Made by a program: the position numbers and the translations under genes
Source: Bifidobacterium sp. ESL0784
Lineage (GTDB): Bacteria; Actinomycetota; Actinomycetes; Actinomycetales; Bifidobacteriaceae
Reading direction: 5' to 3'
DNA: 64,000 nt
Assembly (NCBI RefSeq): GCF_029433295.1
Contig: NZ_JAQTHV010000003.1
Location: forward strand, 62,001 to 126,000
Notes under the pieces: generated by a model
What the model was told of the DNA's origin: nothing
Databases searched by the model: none
The model's input: the letters and a program-made list of their open reading frames with translations, nothing else
Shown here: positions 1 to 9,042 of the stretch, piece after piece
Numbering within the stretch: position 1 is the stretch's first letter
How the letters are laid out: each line of letters opens with the position of its first letter

Positions 1-231
1 AAGGAGACTCAAACATTTCACGCGTTGGTTACATTTTGCTTTTCTGCAACCAGACTTCATGGGGCTTGGCCGAACCGAAAAATCTTTCCGCAATGCATTA
101 TTCGTTGACCGGATATTCGCAAGACCGAAATTTTCGCGGTGAGCAACGTCACACAATTTCGCCAGTGAAAGAGGTGCTGAGGACCTAAGATGGAAACGTA
201 TGGACAGCAGTTCGAACGAAAGGACAGCATC

Positions 232-636
232 ATGGCTACTCTTACCCCGGAAATGAAGGAATTCATCAACAACAACCTCGCCTGGATCGCCACCGTGAGC
301 AAGGAAGGCCAGCTCGACCTCGGCCCGAAGATGTCGATGTTCGTGCTCGACGACAATCACCTCGCCTATCACGAGCGCACCGCCGGCCAGCACTATAAGA
401 ACCTCGAGGACGGCAGTCCGCTGGTCATCTGCTTCGCCAATCTCGAGAGCAAGAAGGGCTACCGCTTCCGCGGCAACGTGACCCTGCACTCCGATGACGC
501 GATCTACGACGAGCAGGTCAAGGTCGCCGAGAAGAACGGCACTAAGAAGCCCGCCACCATCCCGGTGCTCGAGATCACCGAGATCCAGGATCTTTCCGCT
601 GGCGCCAACGCCGGCAAAACGATCAGCAAGGACTGA
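232..636 (+). CDS. Pyridoxamine 5'-phosphate oxidase-like FMN split-barrel protein
   Basis: A 134-residue protein resembling the small flavin-binding split-barrel family (PNPOx-like). It begins MATLTPEMKEFI, has a barrel strand with WIATVSKEGQLDLGPK, then a segment ending with a conserved FRGNVTLH strand. Family members bind FMN, F420 or heme and reduce small molecules; the substrate cannot be told from sequence. I chose ATG 232 because AAAGGA lies 7 nt upstream at 219-224; an in-frame ATG at 190 has no such site. It appears monocistronic, since a hairpin with a T run follows about 50 bp after the stop. The family assignment is fairly sure, the role is not. Confidence 0.75.
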   Translation: MATLTPEMKEFINNNLAWIATVSKEGQLDLGPKMSMFVLDDNHLAYHERTAGQHYKNLEDGSPLVICFANLESKKGYRFRGNVTLHSDDAIYDEQVKVAEKNGTKKPATIPVLEITEIQDLSAGANAGKTISKD

Positions 637-685
637 TTGCCTGCTGGGATAACTGAAAGACAGTGATTTCGAGTTATCTATTTTT

Positions 686-717
686 GAGGGTCTCCACAAC
701 CGGAGGCCCTCGTTTTG
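686..717 (+). terminator. Intrinsic terminator after the split-barrel gene
   Basis: A 10-bp stem (686-695 with 702-711, one G-U pair, 6-nt loop) is followed by GTTTTG. It sits between the flavoprotein stop and the SD of the SRAP gene, so it should end the first transcript. Confidence 0.75.
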
Positions 718-755
718 TATGCTTGATAGGTCGTATATGCGCTAAAGGGGCGAAA

Positions 756-1454
756 ATGTGCCGTAGGTTTTCATTGGATCTTGATTGGAACGCCATAGGC
801 AGCGAATTTGAGGTGGATGGCGAGGATATCGAGACCTCGACACTGCCCGCCCGCACTTTTCGCGTTGAACCAAAACAAGAAATCGCCGTCATTGCAACTG
901 ACAGCAGAGGAGAACGACATCTGCGTGGCGGCTATTGGTCACTGATCCCGTCCTGGAGCAAAAGCCCGCGGCTTGATTACCCCACCTACAACGCTCGCAT
1001 GGAATCCGCGGCGTCGAGGCCGACATTCAAGGATTCGATGTGCTCGTGCCGGGCCATCATTCCCGCTGCCGGTTATTTCGAGTTCAAAGGAAAGCGGCCG
1101 TTTTATTTTCATTCGTCTGATAACGAGACGCTTGCCATGGCCGGTCTATACTCATGGTGGCAGGCAAACGCAGGCTCCCCGTGGCTGTTGACGGCTACTG
1201 TCATGACTTGCGCCGCAACTGGAGACGCGGCAAAAATCCATGACCGCATGCCGTTGCTTGTTCCGCAGGATATGACCGAGCAATGGCTCGATCGCAACGT
1301 GGACGGCTCCGCAATCATTTCTGATATCCATAACGAGGGCCTGTCTATATCCAAAAATCTTGATTATTACGAAACAGCCGAGCCAAAACAAGACGAAGAC
1401 GGACCGCAGTGCGTTCAGCCGCTCGAAAAAGTCGCCCCACTGAGTCTCTTCTGA
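756..1454 (+). CDS. SRAP-domain protein (HMCES/YedK family), abasic-site DNA-protein crosslinker
   Basis: A 232-residue SOS-response-associated peptidase family protein. Members react with abasic sites in single-stranded DNA through the amino-terminal cysteine, forming a protective crosslink. The expected residues are present when translation starts at ATG 756: Cys2 (MCRRF), Asn79 in YNARME, Glu109 in GYFEF and His162 in KIHDRMP. The reading frame is open to 663, but only this start puts Cys at position 2, and AAAGGGG lies 5 nt upstream (744-750). The upstream frame also crosses the terminator hairpin. The gene stands alone, with no recombination gene beside it. No LexA-type operator was recognised. 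Confident in the family. Confidence 0.9.
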   Translation: MCRRFSLDLDWNAIGSEFEVDGEDIETSTLPARTFRVEPKQEIAVIATDSRGERHLRGGYWSLIPSWSKSPRLDYPTYNARMESAASRPTFKDSMCSCRAIIPAAGYFEFKGKRPFYFHSSDNETLAMAGLYSWWQANAGSPWLLTATVMTCAATGDAAKIHDRMPLLVPQDMTEQWLDRNVDGSAIISDIHNEGLSISKNLDYYETAEPKQDEDGPQCVQPLEKVAPLSLF

Positions 1455-1613
1455 AATTTCCGACTTGAAGAAGAGAGCGTTTATCAGCTCTCGGCGCATC
1501 CTCTTCTCAGCAAGCCGAAAACAGGTACCGTTCCCGTTCCTTCGCGAGACAATGGAAGCGGAGGGGTTATCAACCTGTAACGAGTCTTCACATAACGAAA
1601 GGAATCAACAGCT

Positions 1614-2573
1614 ATGGCAGCAAATCGCATCAATATAGGACAAAGCGACCTCAAGGTCTTTCCGCTGGTACTGGGAGGCAACACCTTCGGCTGGACCAGT
1701 GACGACAAGACCAGCGACGCCGTGCTCGACAAGTACGTTGAGGCAGGCGGCAATTTTGTGGACACCGCTGATGTCTATTCTGCCTGGGTCCCAGGCCATT
1801 CCGGAGGTGAATCGGAAATCGTGCTCGGCCGCTGGCTCGCCACGCACAAGAACCGCGACAATATGGTCATCGCCACCAAGGTGAGCGAACACCCGCAATA
1901 TCAAGGACTCTCGGCCAAGAATATCGCCGCGGCCGCCGACGAATCGTTGCTGCGTTTGGGAACCGATTATATCGACCTCTACTACGCACATTTCGATCAT
2001 GAGGATACGCCGTTGGAAGAGACCGTCGAAGCCTTCGACAAGCTGGTCAAGTCCGGCAAGGTCCGCGCCATCGGCATCTCCAACTATTCGGCCGACCGCA
2101 TCGAAGAATGGTTCAAGATCGCGCGCGAGAACGGCTATACCTTACCAGTCGCCCTCGAACCGCAATACAACCTCGTCTCCCGTGGAAACTACGAGAAGAA
2201 CCTGGCTCCTGTCGCCAAGCGCGAACAGCTTTCGGTATTCCCCTACTTTGCGCTGGCCGCCGGCTTCCTGACCGGCAAATACCGTTCTGCCGCAGACGCC
2301 GAAGGCAAGGCACGCCAGGGCATGGTCGCCGATTATCTCACCCTGGATGGTTTTGCGCTGATCGATGCGCTCGATAAGGTCGCGAAGGCCCACACCGTCG
2401 CCATCGCCACCGTCTCGCTTGCCTGGCTGCGCCATCGCCCACAAGTCGCCGCTCCGATCGTCTCGGCCCGCATACCGGAACAGCTGCCCGACCTGCTCGC
2501 TTCCAGCACGCTGATGCTAACCGATGCCGAGATCGAGGCACTCAACAAGGCCTCGGAGCCGTTCACTAAGTAA
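1614..2573 (+). CDS. Aldo/keto reductase
   Basis: A 319-residue NADPH-dependent aldo/keto reductase of TIM-barrel type. Family features visible: an amino-terminal GNTFGW strand, DTADVYSAW carrying the catalytic Asp/Tyr, IATKV with the Lys, YYAHFDHED with the catalytic His, and GISNYSADRI. The carboxyl end LTDAEIEALNKAS matches the cofactor-binding tail. GAAAGGA at 1597-1603 supports the ATG. The substrate is unknown; bifidobacteria carry several paralogues used for aldehydes and keto sugars. It converges on the GH13 gene across a shared hairpin. Confidence 0.9.
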   Translation: MAANRINIGQSDLKVFPLVLGGNTFGWTSDDKTSDAVLDKYVEAGGNFVDTADVYSAWVPGHSGGESEIVLGRWLATHKNRDNMVIATKVSEHPQYQGLSAKNIAAAADESLLRLGTDYIDLYYAHFDHEDTPLEETVEAFDKLVKSGKVRAIGISNYSADRIEEWFKIARENGYTLPVALEPQYNLVSRGNYEKNLAPVAKREQLSVFPYFALAAGFLTGKYRSAADAEGKARQGMVADYLTLDGFALIDALDKVAKAHTVAIATVSLAWLRHRPQVAAPIVSARIPEQLPDLLASSTLMLTDAEIEALNKASEPFTK

Positions 2574-2618
2574 TATAATTCAATTCGGCTGGAAATATAT
2601 CCAATTTTAATTGAATCC

Positions 2619-2662
2619 AATAATTCCCATCCTGATTTCGACAATCATGGATGGGAATTATT
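2619..2662. terminator. Perfect 14-bp inverted repeat between convergent genes
   Basis: Arms 2619-2632 and 2649-2662 are exact reverse complements around a 16-nt loop. They lie between the stop of the plus-strand reductase and the stop of the minus-strand glycosidase. It probably terminates or stabilises both mRNAs. Neither side has a strong T run, so termination efficiency is uncertain. Confidence 0.6.
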
Positions 2663-2665
2663 GTA

Positions 2666-3961
2666 TTACGATGCATGGTGCTCGATATGCAGCAATGCCT
2701 TGTCGCTGCCCTCTTCATAGATATCGGCGTGCGGAGTCTCGTCGAGATTCATATCGACATGCAGTTTGGCACTGCCGTCGCGAGCCTTGACATCATAGGC
2801 GTAATGCCGGTTTTCAAGCAAGGTCGGCTCTGTGGTGGCATCGATCATCCACGGCCGCGCACTTCTGATTGCTGCCAATTGGCCGGTGAGCCGATACATC
2901 CATTCACCATCGCTCGCTAGGTTTTCCGGTGTTTCCGGGTATTCGGGACGGACGATGTCATCACCGCCGATACCATCGGTTTTGTCTCCCAACATTGCCC
3001 GTTCGTCGCCGTAATAGACCGAGGGTGTGCCGCCGACCGTGAAAAGAATGACCGCCGCCAAGGCGAGCTTTTCCTCGTCCTGGATCTGGCTGGCGATCCT
3101 GGTGACGTCATGGTTGCCGATGAACGTCTGGGGCGTAAAGGTTTCAAGGAACATGTCATGACGTTTCAGGCACCAATCAAGCTCGAAGAAATTGCCGTCC
3201 TTGAGGCTGCTCCAGATTGCCTTCCACAGCTCGTACTGAGTGACTGTGTCGATGCCGGAATCACACACAAACCGGGGATAATCGCCATGGATGGCTTCGC
3301 CTATGAACCACGCATCAGGGATTTCACGACGCACCCGAGGCAGGACCTTCGCCCAGAACGCCGCCGGCACCGTCATGGCCGCGTCAAGACGCCAGGCGTC
3401 CACGCCACGACGCATCCAATAGGTCATCACGTCGCCCACCAGATCGGCAACGCGAGGCGCATCGTGGTTGAAGGCCGGAAGAATCGCATGACCCTCGAAT
3501 TTGGCGTAATCAAGCGTTCCGTCTTCGGCCAGGGAGAAGCTGAACATGTCCTCGTTGTCATGTCTGATGGGTTTGCCGGCCTTCAGCTCATCTTCCGCTC
3601 GTTTATACTCACTTTGAAACGCCGGGAAATCCCTGCCTACATGGTTGAAGACACCATCCAGCATCAACGCGATGCCACGTCGATGGCAAGCGTCGACCAG
3701 ACGGTCGAAAGCTTCGTCGTCACCGAGCCTGGGGTCGATCCTGTAGAAATCGATGGTATCGTAACCGTGGGTGCCAGAATCGAAAATCGGGCCCAGCAAG
3801 AGGCCATTGCAGCCCATACCTTTCATGTAATCCAGCCAATTGACAAGGCGGTCAAGCCTAGGCGTTTTCAAACGATCCGAATCGGATTGCGGGCGTACCG
3901 GGGCCCCGCAGAAGCCCAGAGGATAGACCTGCCACCAGATTCTACGGCTCATTTCATTCAT
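2666..3961 (-). CDS. GH13 alpha-amylase family glycosidase, cytoplasmic
   Basis: A 431-residue glycoside hydrolase family 13 protein with no signal peptide, so an intracellular alpha-glucan or oligosaccharide enzyme is likely. Conserved regions appear in order: DGVFNH (region I, residues 102-107), WRLDAA with nucleophile Asp193, GEAI with acid/base Glu222 and NHD with Asp285. It is short for the family and seems to lack a large carboxyl-terminal beta domain insertion. GAGG lies 6 nt upstream of the chosen ATG. No sugar transporter or LacI regulator adjoins it, so the natural substrate cannot be inferred from context. Hydrolase versus glucosyltransferase activity cannot be separated by eye. 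Confidence 0.87.
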   Translation of the reverse strand: MNEMSRRIWWQVYPLGFCGAPVRPQSDSDRLKTPRLDRLVNWLDYMKGMGCNGLLLGPIFDSGTHGYDTIDFYRIDPRLGDDEAFDRLVDACHRRGIALMLDGVFNHVGRDFPAFQSEYKRAEDELKAGKPIRHDNEDMFSFSLAEDGTLDYAKFEGHAILPAFNHDAPRVADLVGDVMTYWMRRGVDAWRLDAAMTVPAAFWAKVLPRVRREIPDAWFIGEAIHGDYPRFVCDSGIDTVTQYELWKAIWSSLKDGNFFELDWCLKRHDMFLETFTPQTFIGNHDVTRIASQIQDEEKLALAAVILFTVGGTPSVYYGDERAMLGDKTDGIGGDDIVRPEYPETPENLASDGEWMYRLTGQLAAIRSARPWMIDATTEPTLLENRHYAYDVKARDGSAKLHVDMNLDETPHADIYEEGSDKALLHIEHHAS

Positions 3962-4167
3962 CTCATGCCTCGTTTCGTGCCAGGCCCGCTGTCGTGCCGT
4001 TATCGACCTTTAACCTTACCAGCAGAAAGTGAATCGGGCAGAGGATTTAATCATATTCACCAGACGTCTAACTGTATTGCGCTAGTTGACCTGCCGTCAC
4101 GAAGCACACACTTCCCAGTCGACAGAGGGAATATTTTTGATAATGTAATAAGTATATATAACATGAT

Positions 4168-4205
4168 AAAAGCCGTCGAAACGCTTTTACACGACGACGG
4201 CTTTT
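4168..4205 (-). terminator. Intrinsic terminator of the small charged-protein gene
   Basis: An 11-bp stem (4168-4178 with 4195-4205) is read on the minus strand as CGACGGCTTTT followed by ATCATG. It is placed about 70 bp after the stop of the 84-residue gene and separates it from the GH13 gene. Confidence 0.75.
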
Positions 4206-4276
4206 ATCTTGGTGCAGACGCCCTGCTCAATACCAGATCGAGCGTGAAGCAATCCACCTCAGCAGGAACATCATTC

Positions 4277-4531
4277 TCACTTGTTGTCGCGAACCTGCTG
4301 CTTGACCTCATTTTTGGCCTCGGTGGCCTGCTCCTTGCCCTGGGCTACTGCGCTTTCGCCCTTCGCCTTGGCCTCATCGGCTTTGTCGGAGAACTTGTCT
4401 TTGACGTCATCGGCCTTCTTTTTGGTGTCGTCTACCATATCGGTGGCTTTATCCTTGACATCGGCAGCTACTTTGCCGAGCTTGTCGCCGGCCTGCTTGG
4501 CTGCATCCTTGGCGTCGTCGAAAATACCCAT
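4277..4531 (-). CDS. Small highly charged helical protein (CsbD/LEA-like stress protein)
   Basis: An 84-residue protein, MGIFDDAKDAAKQAG followed by repeated Asp-Lys-Ala blocks (DVKDKATDM, DVKDKFSDK, EAKAKGESA). It consists almost entirely of A, D, E, K, Q and V and should form an amphipathic helix or be disordered. This resembles CsbD-like and late-embryogenesis-abundant-like proteins linked to stress tolerance. The start at 4531 has AAGGGG at 4540-4545; a longer reading from 4576 lacks one. It is flanked by its own terminator. The family call rests on composition, so the function is a guess. Confidence 0.7.
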   Translation of the reverse strand: MGIFDDAKDAAKQAGDKLGKVAADVKDKATDMVDDTKKKADDVKDKFSDKADEAKAKGESAVAQGKEQATEAKNEVKQQVRDNK

Positions 4532-4749
4532 AATGATTTCCCCTTGCTTTTGAGATTCAATCCGCCCGACCCTCACCGAATAGCGGTTATTTGACGGTCG
4601 GAGTACGAAAACATATCGTTGCCATACATTTATTATTCTAGCCTAAAAATCCATATGCAAGACTAAACACCCAAGTATTGTATGACTGGGCTAAGCGGAC
4701 TGAAAACCTGGAAAACGAGGCAATATCGGCCGAAATCAGGGTAAACCAA

Positions 4750-5475
4750 TCAGAGCTTCGGGTTCTCCCATTCAGGGGTATCGGCGATAGCCGGCCCGTG
4801 GTTGTAATCGGAAAGCGCCCACCGCAAAGGCTTGCCTGCGATTGCGATAGGGATGAGCCTGACCCAGTGTGCGTTGCGCATCGAGAAGACCGCCGAGTTG
4901 GCGTCGGCATCATTATCGGCGTTGAGCAGGGTTCTCACTGTGTCGGCGATGCAGGCTCCGTGAGAGAAGACGTAAAGATCGGTATCCGGCTCGGCCTTGC
5001 CGGCCCATTCGGCTATGGCCTGGGTTGCCCGAAGACCGACATGTTTGTCCGGTTCGACGTTGTGCTTGAGCTCGCCGCCCTCACCGTGGAGCCATGAAGC
5101 GAAATCCTCGGGATACTTCTCCATGATTTCCCGGGTCGCCTGGCCTTCCCAATTACCGTAGCCACGTTCGCGCACGCGCGGGTCCGGGTGGATCTCCTCG
5201 CCGATCAGGTCGGCGAATGCATGGGCTGTGGCCATGGCACGACCGAGATCGGAAGCGACAATGAGACGATGCCGTTGCTGATCCTGCTCGCCATCGACAT
5301 AGAGCTCTTTAAGGGCATATCCCGTCTGATGGACCTGCCAGTCGCCGACCTCGTCAAGAGGAATGTCGGTGGCACCTTGAATACGGCCTGAAGCATTGTA
5401 TGAGGTACGTCCGTGGCGCACCAAAGTCAATGAACGGACATGGACATTGGGATCGAATAGCGTACTGAAATCCAT
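4750..5475 (-). CDS. Histidine phosphatase family protein (phosphoglycerate mutase-like)
   Basis: A 241-residue branch-1 histidine phosphatase. The catalytic RHG is in LVRHGRTSYN near the start, and the second His is in FSHGACI near residue 175. Such proteins dephosphorylate small phosphoesters; a true dPGM function is not implied. ATG 5475 has AGGAG 7 nt upstream; an in-frame ATG at 5499 has none. It is the last gene of the glmU-rsfS run, 72 bp downstream of rsfS, and may be cotranscribed. Confidence 0.85.
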   Translation of the reverse strand: MDFSTLFDPNVHVRSLTLVRHGRTSYNASGRIQGATDIPLDEVGDWQVHQTGYALKELYVDGEQDQQRHRLIVASDLGRAMATAHAFADLIGEEIHPDPRVRERGYGNWEGQATREIMEKYPEDFASWLHGEGGELKHNVEPDKHVGLRATQAIAEWAGKAEPDTDLYVFSHGACIADTVRTLLNADNDADANSAVFSMRNAHWVRLIPIAIAGKPLRWALSDYNHGPAIADTPEWENPKL

Positions 5476-5547
5476 CTTCTGACTCCTAGAGATAAGCATG
5501 GAACGGTCTACGCAAGCCGGGATTGCTCAACGGCCGTCCTTTCTTTT

Positions 5548-5964
5548 TCAGGCATGCTCGGTGAGCGTCTGCCGACCGTCGGAATCGGCTTCGAGCGTTT
5601 GTGCAAGCCTGAGGTCGATGGCCGGGCAATCCTGCCAAAGCCGTTCGAGATCGTAGTATTGGCGCTCTTCCTCGTGCATGACGTGGATGACGAAATCACC
5701 ATAGTCAAGCAGCACCCAACGAGCCTCGTCGAGGCCTTCTCGGCTGCGCGGTTCGAGCTTGCCACCCTTGGTGTAGAGCTCCTTTTCGACTTCCTCGGCC
5801 ACAGCCAAAACCTGGCGTTCACTGGAGGCCGTGGCAACAAGCATGGCGTCGGTGATGGCGATGGGGCCGGTGACGTCGAAGGCGACGACATCGGTGGCCT
5901 TCACCCGGTCGGCCGCAGCTGCTGCCAGACGCAGGGCCTCAATCGTGGATTGCAATGCTGCCAT
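5548..5964 (-). CDS. rsfS: Ribosome silencing factor RsfS (Iojap family)
   Basis: A 138-residue protein of the RsfS/Iojap/C7orf30 family, which binds ribosomal protein uL14 and blocks subunit joining when nutrients are low. Family features: VVAFDVTGPIAITDAML, ERQVLAVAEEVEKEL and WVLLDYGDFVIHVMHEEERQYYDLERLW. It starts 3 bp after the glmU stop, so translation is probably coupled. In many actinobacteria it follows nadD directly; here nadD is upstream on the same strand but separated by prs, a tRNA and glmU. Confidence 0.95.
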   Translation of the reverse strand: MAALQSTIEALRLAAAAADRVKATDVVAFDVTGPIAITDAMLVATASSERQVLAVAEEVEKELYTKGGKLEPRSREGLDEARWVLLDYGDFVIHVMHEEERQYYDLERLWQDCPAIDLRLAQTLEADSDGRQTLTEHA

Positions 5965-5967
5965 AAA

Positions 5968-7350
5968 TCAACGCTCCCATTCGGGCTTCCAGCCCGCTAC
6001 TACGTGTTGTGTGTTTTCAGAATAAACCATAGAATCGTCAGGTACCGCGTGACGGATGACCGAACCCGCTCCGGTGGTGACGTTGTCGCCGACCTCGACG
6101 GGCGCGACGAAGAGATTGCCGGCGCCTACATGGACGTTCGAGCCGATGTGGGTACGGTTCTTGTGTACGCCGTCATAGTTGGCGGAAATAGTGCCGCCGC
6201 CGATGTTGGTGTGCTCCCCCAGCTCGGCGTCGCCCATGTAGCTCAAGTGCGGCACCTTGGTGCCCACGCCGATATGCGCCTTCTTCATTTCGACGAACGC
6301 GCCGGCCTTCGTGCCTTCCTCCAGCCTGTTGCCCGGGCGCAGATAGGTCCACGGGCCGATGTTGGCATCGGGGCCGATATGCGACTCCTGCACGCGGCTG
6401 CGTTCCACGGTGGCACCAGCTTCGACCTGCGCATCAATCAATGTGGTGTACGGTCCGATAACGGCGTTTTCCGCAACGGTGCTATGACCTTGTAAGAAGC
6501 AACCCGGCAATACGGTGACATCCTGGGCCAGCTCGACGTCGTCTTCTATCCAAGTGGTTTCCGGATCGAGAATCGTAACGCCTTCGCGCATCCAACGCTC
6601 GCAGATACGCAGGTTGTGTTTGCGGGAAAGATCGGCCAGCTGTAAGCGGTCATTGACCCCTTCGACGCTCAGGGCATCGGAGGCGGCGAGGGCACCGACC
6701 TTGCCGTCCTTCCGGGCGCTTTCCAAAGCGTCGGTGAGGTAAAACTCACCTTGCGCGTTCTTCGAATCCAAATCCTGTACCGCACGGGCGAGCACGGCCG
6801 CGTCAAAGACGTAAACAGAGGTATTGATTTCGTGGACAGCCAGTTCGTTGCTGTTGGCGTCCTTCTGTTCGACGATGCGCAGCACGCTGCCATCGCTGTC
6901 TCGGATGATACGGCCGTAGCCGGTCGGGTCGTCCAGGTTGGCGGTCAATACGGTGGCATCATTGCCGCTGGCCTTGTGGAAGGCGAGCAGTGCGTCGAGA
7001 GTTGCGGTGTCCAGCAGCGGCATATCACTGGCCGCGATAAGCACCGAACCGGTAAGCTGCCCATTGGAGTCAAGCTGTTTCATGGCACATTGTACGGCGC
7101 GACCGGTGCCGGGAATATCGTCCTGCTGAACGATCTCGACGTGGTCGTTGTAGCTTTGTGCGGCTTCGGCCACACGCTCGGACTGGTAACGCACAACGAC
7201 GGCGAGCGTGGCTGGATCAAGTGCGGAAACCGAATTCATCACACGCTCGAGGAACGTCTTGCCGGCAAGCTCGTGAAGCACCTTGGGCTTGGACGAACAC
7301 ATACGCGTACCTTCACCGGCCGCGAGAATGATTGCAGCACTTAATGCCAT
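5968..7350 (-). CDS. glmU: Bifunctional GlmU (GlcNAc-1-P uridyltransferase / GlcN-1-P acetyltransferase)
   Basis: A 460-residue enzyme making UDP-GlcNAc for peptidoglycan. The amino-terminal nucleotidyltransferase has AAIILAAGEGTRM and KPKVLHELAGK. The carboxyl half is a left-handed beta helix with hexapeptide repeats, ending with NIGGGTISANYDGVHKNRTHIG, where the acetyltransferase site lies. ATG 7350 has TGGAG 5 nt upstream; the frame extends upstream to 7386 without support. It is first in glmU-rsfS. tRNA-Gln lies just upstream on the same strand. Confidence 0.96.
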   Translation of the reverse strand: MALSAAIILAAGEGTRMCSSKPKVLHELAGKTFLERVMNSVSALDPATLAVVVRYQSERVAEAAQSYNDHVEIVQQDDIPGTGRAVQCAMKQLDSNGQLTGSVLIAASDMPLLDTATLDALLAFHKASGNDATVLTANLDDPTGYGRIIRDSDGSVLRIVEQKDANSNELAVHEINTSVYVFDAAVLARAVQDLDSKNAQGEFYLTDALESARKDGKVGALAASDALSVEGVNDRLQLADLSRKHNLRICERWMREGVTILDPETTWIEDDVELAQDVTVLPGCFLQGHSTVAENAVIGPYTTLIDAQVEAGATVERSRVQESHIGPDANIGPWTYLRPGNRLEEGTKAGAFVEMKKAHIGVGTKVPHLSYMGDAELGEHTNIGGGTISANYDGVHKNRTHIGSNVHVGAGNLFVAPVEVGDNVTTGAGSVIRHAVPDDSMVYSENTQHVVAGWKPEWER

Positions 7351-7450
7351 GTCTACTCCAATTCCGGTGCTTCGAAAGCGAAACACGCATTCAAATATGC
7401 AAATCGGCTGGCATCCGATACACGGAACGTCAGCCGACTTGAACTTTAAG

Positions 7451-7521
7451 TTCCTCCACCTGGATTCGAACCAAGACTAAGGGTTCCAAAGACCCGTGTG
7501 CTGCCTTTACACCATGGAGGA
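7451..7521 (-). tRNA. tRNA-Gln (anticodon TTG)
   Basis: The minus strand folds as a 71-nt cloverleaf: acceptor TCCTCCA/TGGAGGA with discriminator A, a D arm with GTGT/GCAC, an anticodon stem with loop CTTTGGA (anticodon TTG, reading CAA) and a T arm CTTGG-TTCGAAT-CCAGG. CCA is not encoded. The outermost anticodon-stem pair is C-U, so that stem is effectively 4 bp. It lies between prs and glmU, about 100 bp upstream of glmU. Confidence 0.9.
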
Positions 7522-7627
7522 ATAGGTCGATCTTCAAGACCGAACCGATTTTCTATTATGCTGGTCACCTCTGACAACCCGACACGCTTGTCGGTCAATA
7601 GCAGGCATCCAACCCGGAGCAACCGAA

Positions 7628-7644
7628 GAAGCCTGAAAGGCTTC
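7628..7644 (-). terminator. Hairpin just after prs
   Basis: A perfect 7-bp stem (7628-7634 with 7638-7644, 3-nt loop) lies 11 nt past the prs stop. On the minus strand it is followed by TTCGGTTGC, so the T run is poor. A second hairpin, CCGACA/TGTCGG (7579-7594), follows before the tRNA. They may act together as a terminator or protect the prs mRNA end. Confidence 0.45.
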
Positions 7645-7655
7645 ATCCGGCCATA

Positions 7656-8678
7656 TCAGGCAAAGAGGAACCCTTGCCCGTGATGCTCGGGATACGTATC
7701 GAAGAGCTTGGCGACCGAGCCGTCCTCAAAAACAGCCTTGACGGCGCTGGCCAGCAACGGAGCGATGGAAAGAACCGTAAGCCCGTCCCAACGCTTGGAT
7801 TCATCGATCGGCACGGTGTCGGTCAGAACGACTTCACGGGCACCGCAATTCTTGAGACGATCGACCGCAGGGCCGGAAAGCACACCATGCGTGGCGACGA
7901 CGGTGACCGACTTGGCACCAGCTTGCTTCAACACATCACAGGCGCCGACTATGGTGCCGCCGGTGTCGATCAGATCATCGACCAGAACGCAGTCCTTGCC
8001 GACCACGTCACCGACCACACGATTGGAGGTGGCATGGTTCGGACGGTTGATGTCACGGGTTTTGTGAACGAAGGCGAGCGGACCGCCGCCCAGGCGCTGA
8101 GCCCATTGCTCAGCCACGCGGATACGACCGGCATCCGGGGAAACCACGGCGACATTCTCGAGATTGTCTTCAAAACGATCTCGGATGTAATCGACAAGGA
8201 CGGGCATGGCGATCAGATGATCGACCGGGCCGTCGAAGAAGCCCTGAGACTGCGCGGCGTGCAGGTCGACGCTCATCACGCGGTCGGCACCTGCCGTGCG
8301 CAACAAATCGAAGACGAGACGACAGGAAATGGGCTCACGGCCTAGATGCTTCTTGTCCTGACGAGAGTAGCCCAGAAGCGGACAAACGGCGGTGATGGAA
8401 CGGGCGGAGGCACGCTTCAGCGCATCGATCATGATGAGCTGTTCCATGATGGCCTTGTTGACGTCGCCGGCGTGACTTTGCAATACAAAAACATCCGCGC
8501 CGCGCACCGATTCGGTGTAGCGCACATACATCTCACCGTTCGCGAAATCGTATGCCGTGGTCTTCAGAACGTCGATACCAAGCTGGTTGGCGACGTCCGC
8601 CGCCAGCTGGGGATGCGCCCTGCCGGTGACAAGTATGAGATTCTTACTGGGCTTTCCTTCTAGGATTGCGCTCACCAT
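7656..8678 (-). CDS. prs: Ribose-phosphate pyrophosphokinase
   Basis: A 340-residue PRPP synthase, forming PRPP from ribose 5-phosphate and ATP for purine, pyrimidine, NAD, His and Trp synthesis. Visible motifs: CPLLGYSRQDKK, SVDLHAAQSQGFF (metal/ATP site) and the PRPP loop VLVDDLIDTGGTI. The frame is open to 8834, but that extension is unlike the family. At the start the sequence reads TTTGGAGAT ATG GTG: ATG 8678 leaves only 2 nt after GGAG, and GTG 8675 leaves 5, so the true start may be GTG 8675. The small membrane-protein gene ends 46 bp upstream. Confidence 0.95.
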   Translation of the reverse strand: MVSAILEGKPSKNLILVTGRAHPQLAADVANQLGIDVLKTTAYDFANGEMYVRYTESVRGADVFVLQSHAGDVNKAIMEQLIMIDALKRASARSITAVCPLLGYSRQDKKHLGREPISCRLVFDLLRTAGADRVMSVDLHAAQSQGFFDGPVDHLIAMPVLVDYIRDRFEDNLENVAVVSPDAGRIRVAEQWAQRLGGGPLAFVHKTRDINRPNHATSNRVVGDVVGKDCVLVDDLIDTGGTIVGACDVLKQAGAKSVTVVATHGVLSGPAVDRLKNCGAREVVLTDTVPIDESKRWDGLTVLSIAPLLASAVKAVFEDGSVAKLFDTYPEHHGQGFLFA

Positions 8679-8724
8679 ATCTCCAAACGTTATCGTCTGT
8701 ATGAACCACAGCCATAGTAGCTTC

Positions 8725-8973
8725 TCAACGCGACGGAGACACACTCGGTTCGTCCACATCGGATTTACCCCGATCACGCGAGGTTTCCGAATAGTTGAAA
8801 ACCGACAAGAACTCGTGAAGCACGACAAAGACACAGGTTATATTCAGCGCCATAAACACCGAACCTACATATCCGTAGCGCAGCAACCATTCCCCGTTAG
8901 TTACCAATACTGCCTGTAAAAGGATAATCACTGACAGACATACCTGAACAATACGAAGCTGGGTCTTTTTCAT
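8725..8973 (-). CDS. Small two-helix membrane protein, unknown
   Basis: An 82-residue protein with two predicted membrane helices (about residues 7-25 and 33-55) and a charged, Ser/Asp-rich cytoplasmic-type tail. I do not recognise a family. ATG 8973 is preferred because GGAGG is 7 nt upstream (8981-8985), whereas the ATG at 8979 is only 1 nt from it. It sits between nadD and prs on the same strand, about 70 bp after nadD. Confidence 0.65.
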   Translation of the reverse strand: MKKTQLRIVQVCLSVIILLQAVLVTNGEWLLRYGYVGSVFMALNITCVFVVLHEFLSVFNYSETSRDRGKSDVDEPSVSPSR

Positions 8974-9042
8974 CGTCATACCTCCATTGGTTTATTAGTG
9001 AGATTCGTCACTTGCACCAAGAATACCATAACGGAACAAAAG

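Noticed and set aside
663..755. Extended SRAP start
   Set aside because: It would bury the catalytic Cys2 and read across a terminator hairpin.
1473..1492. GAGAGC/GCTCTC hairpin after the SRAP gene
   Set aside because: Six pairs with an 8-nt loop and no T run; too weak to call a terminator.
3110..4594. 494-codon plus-strand open frame
   Set aside because: It runs antisense through the GH13 gene and the small charged gene, has no SD, and its translation has no family character.
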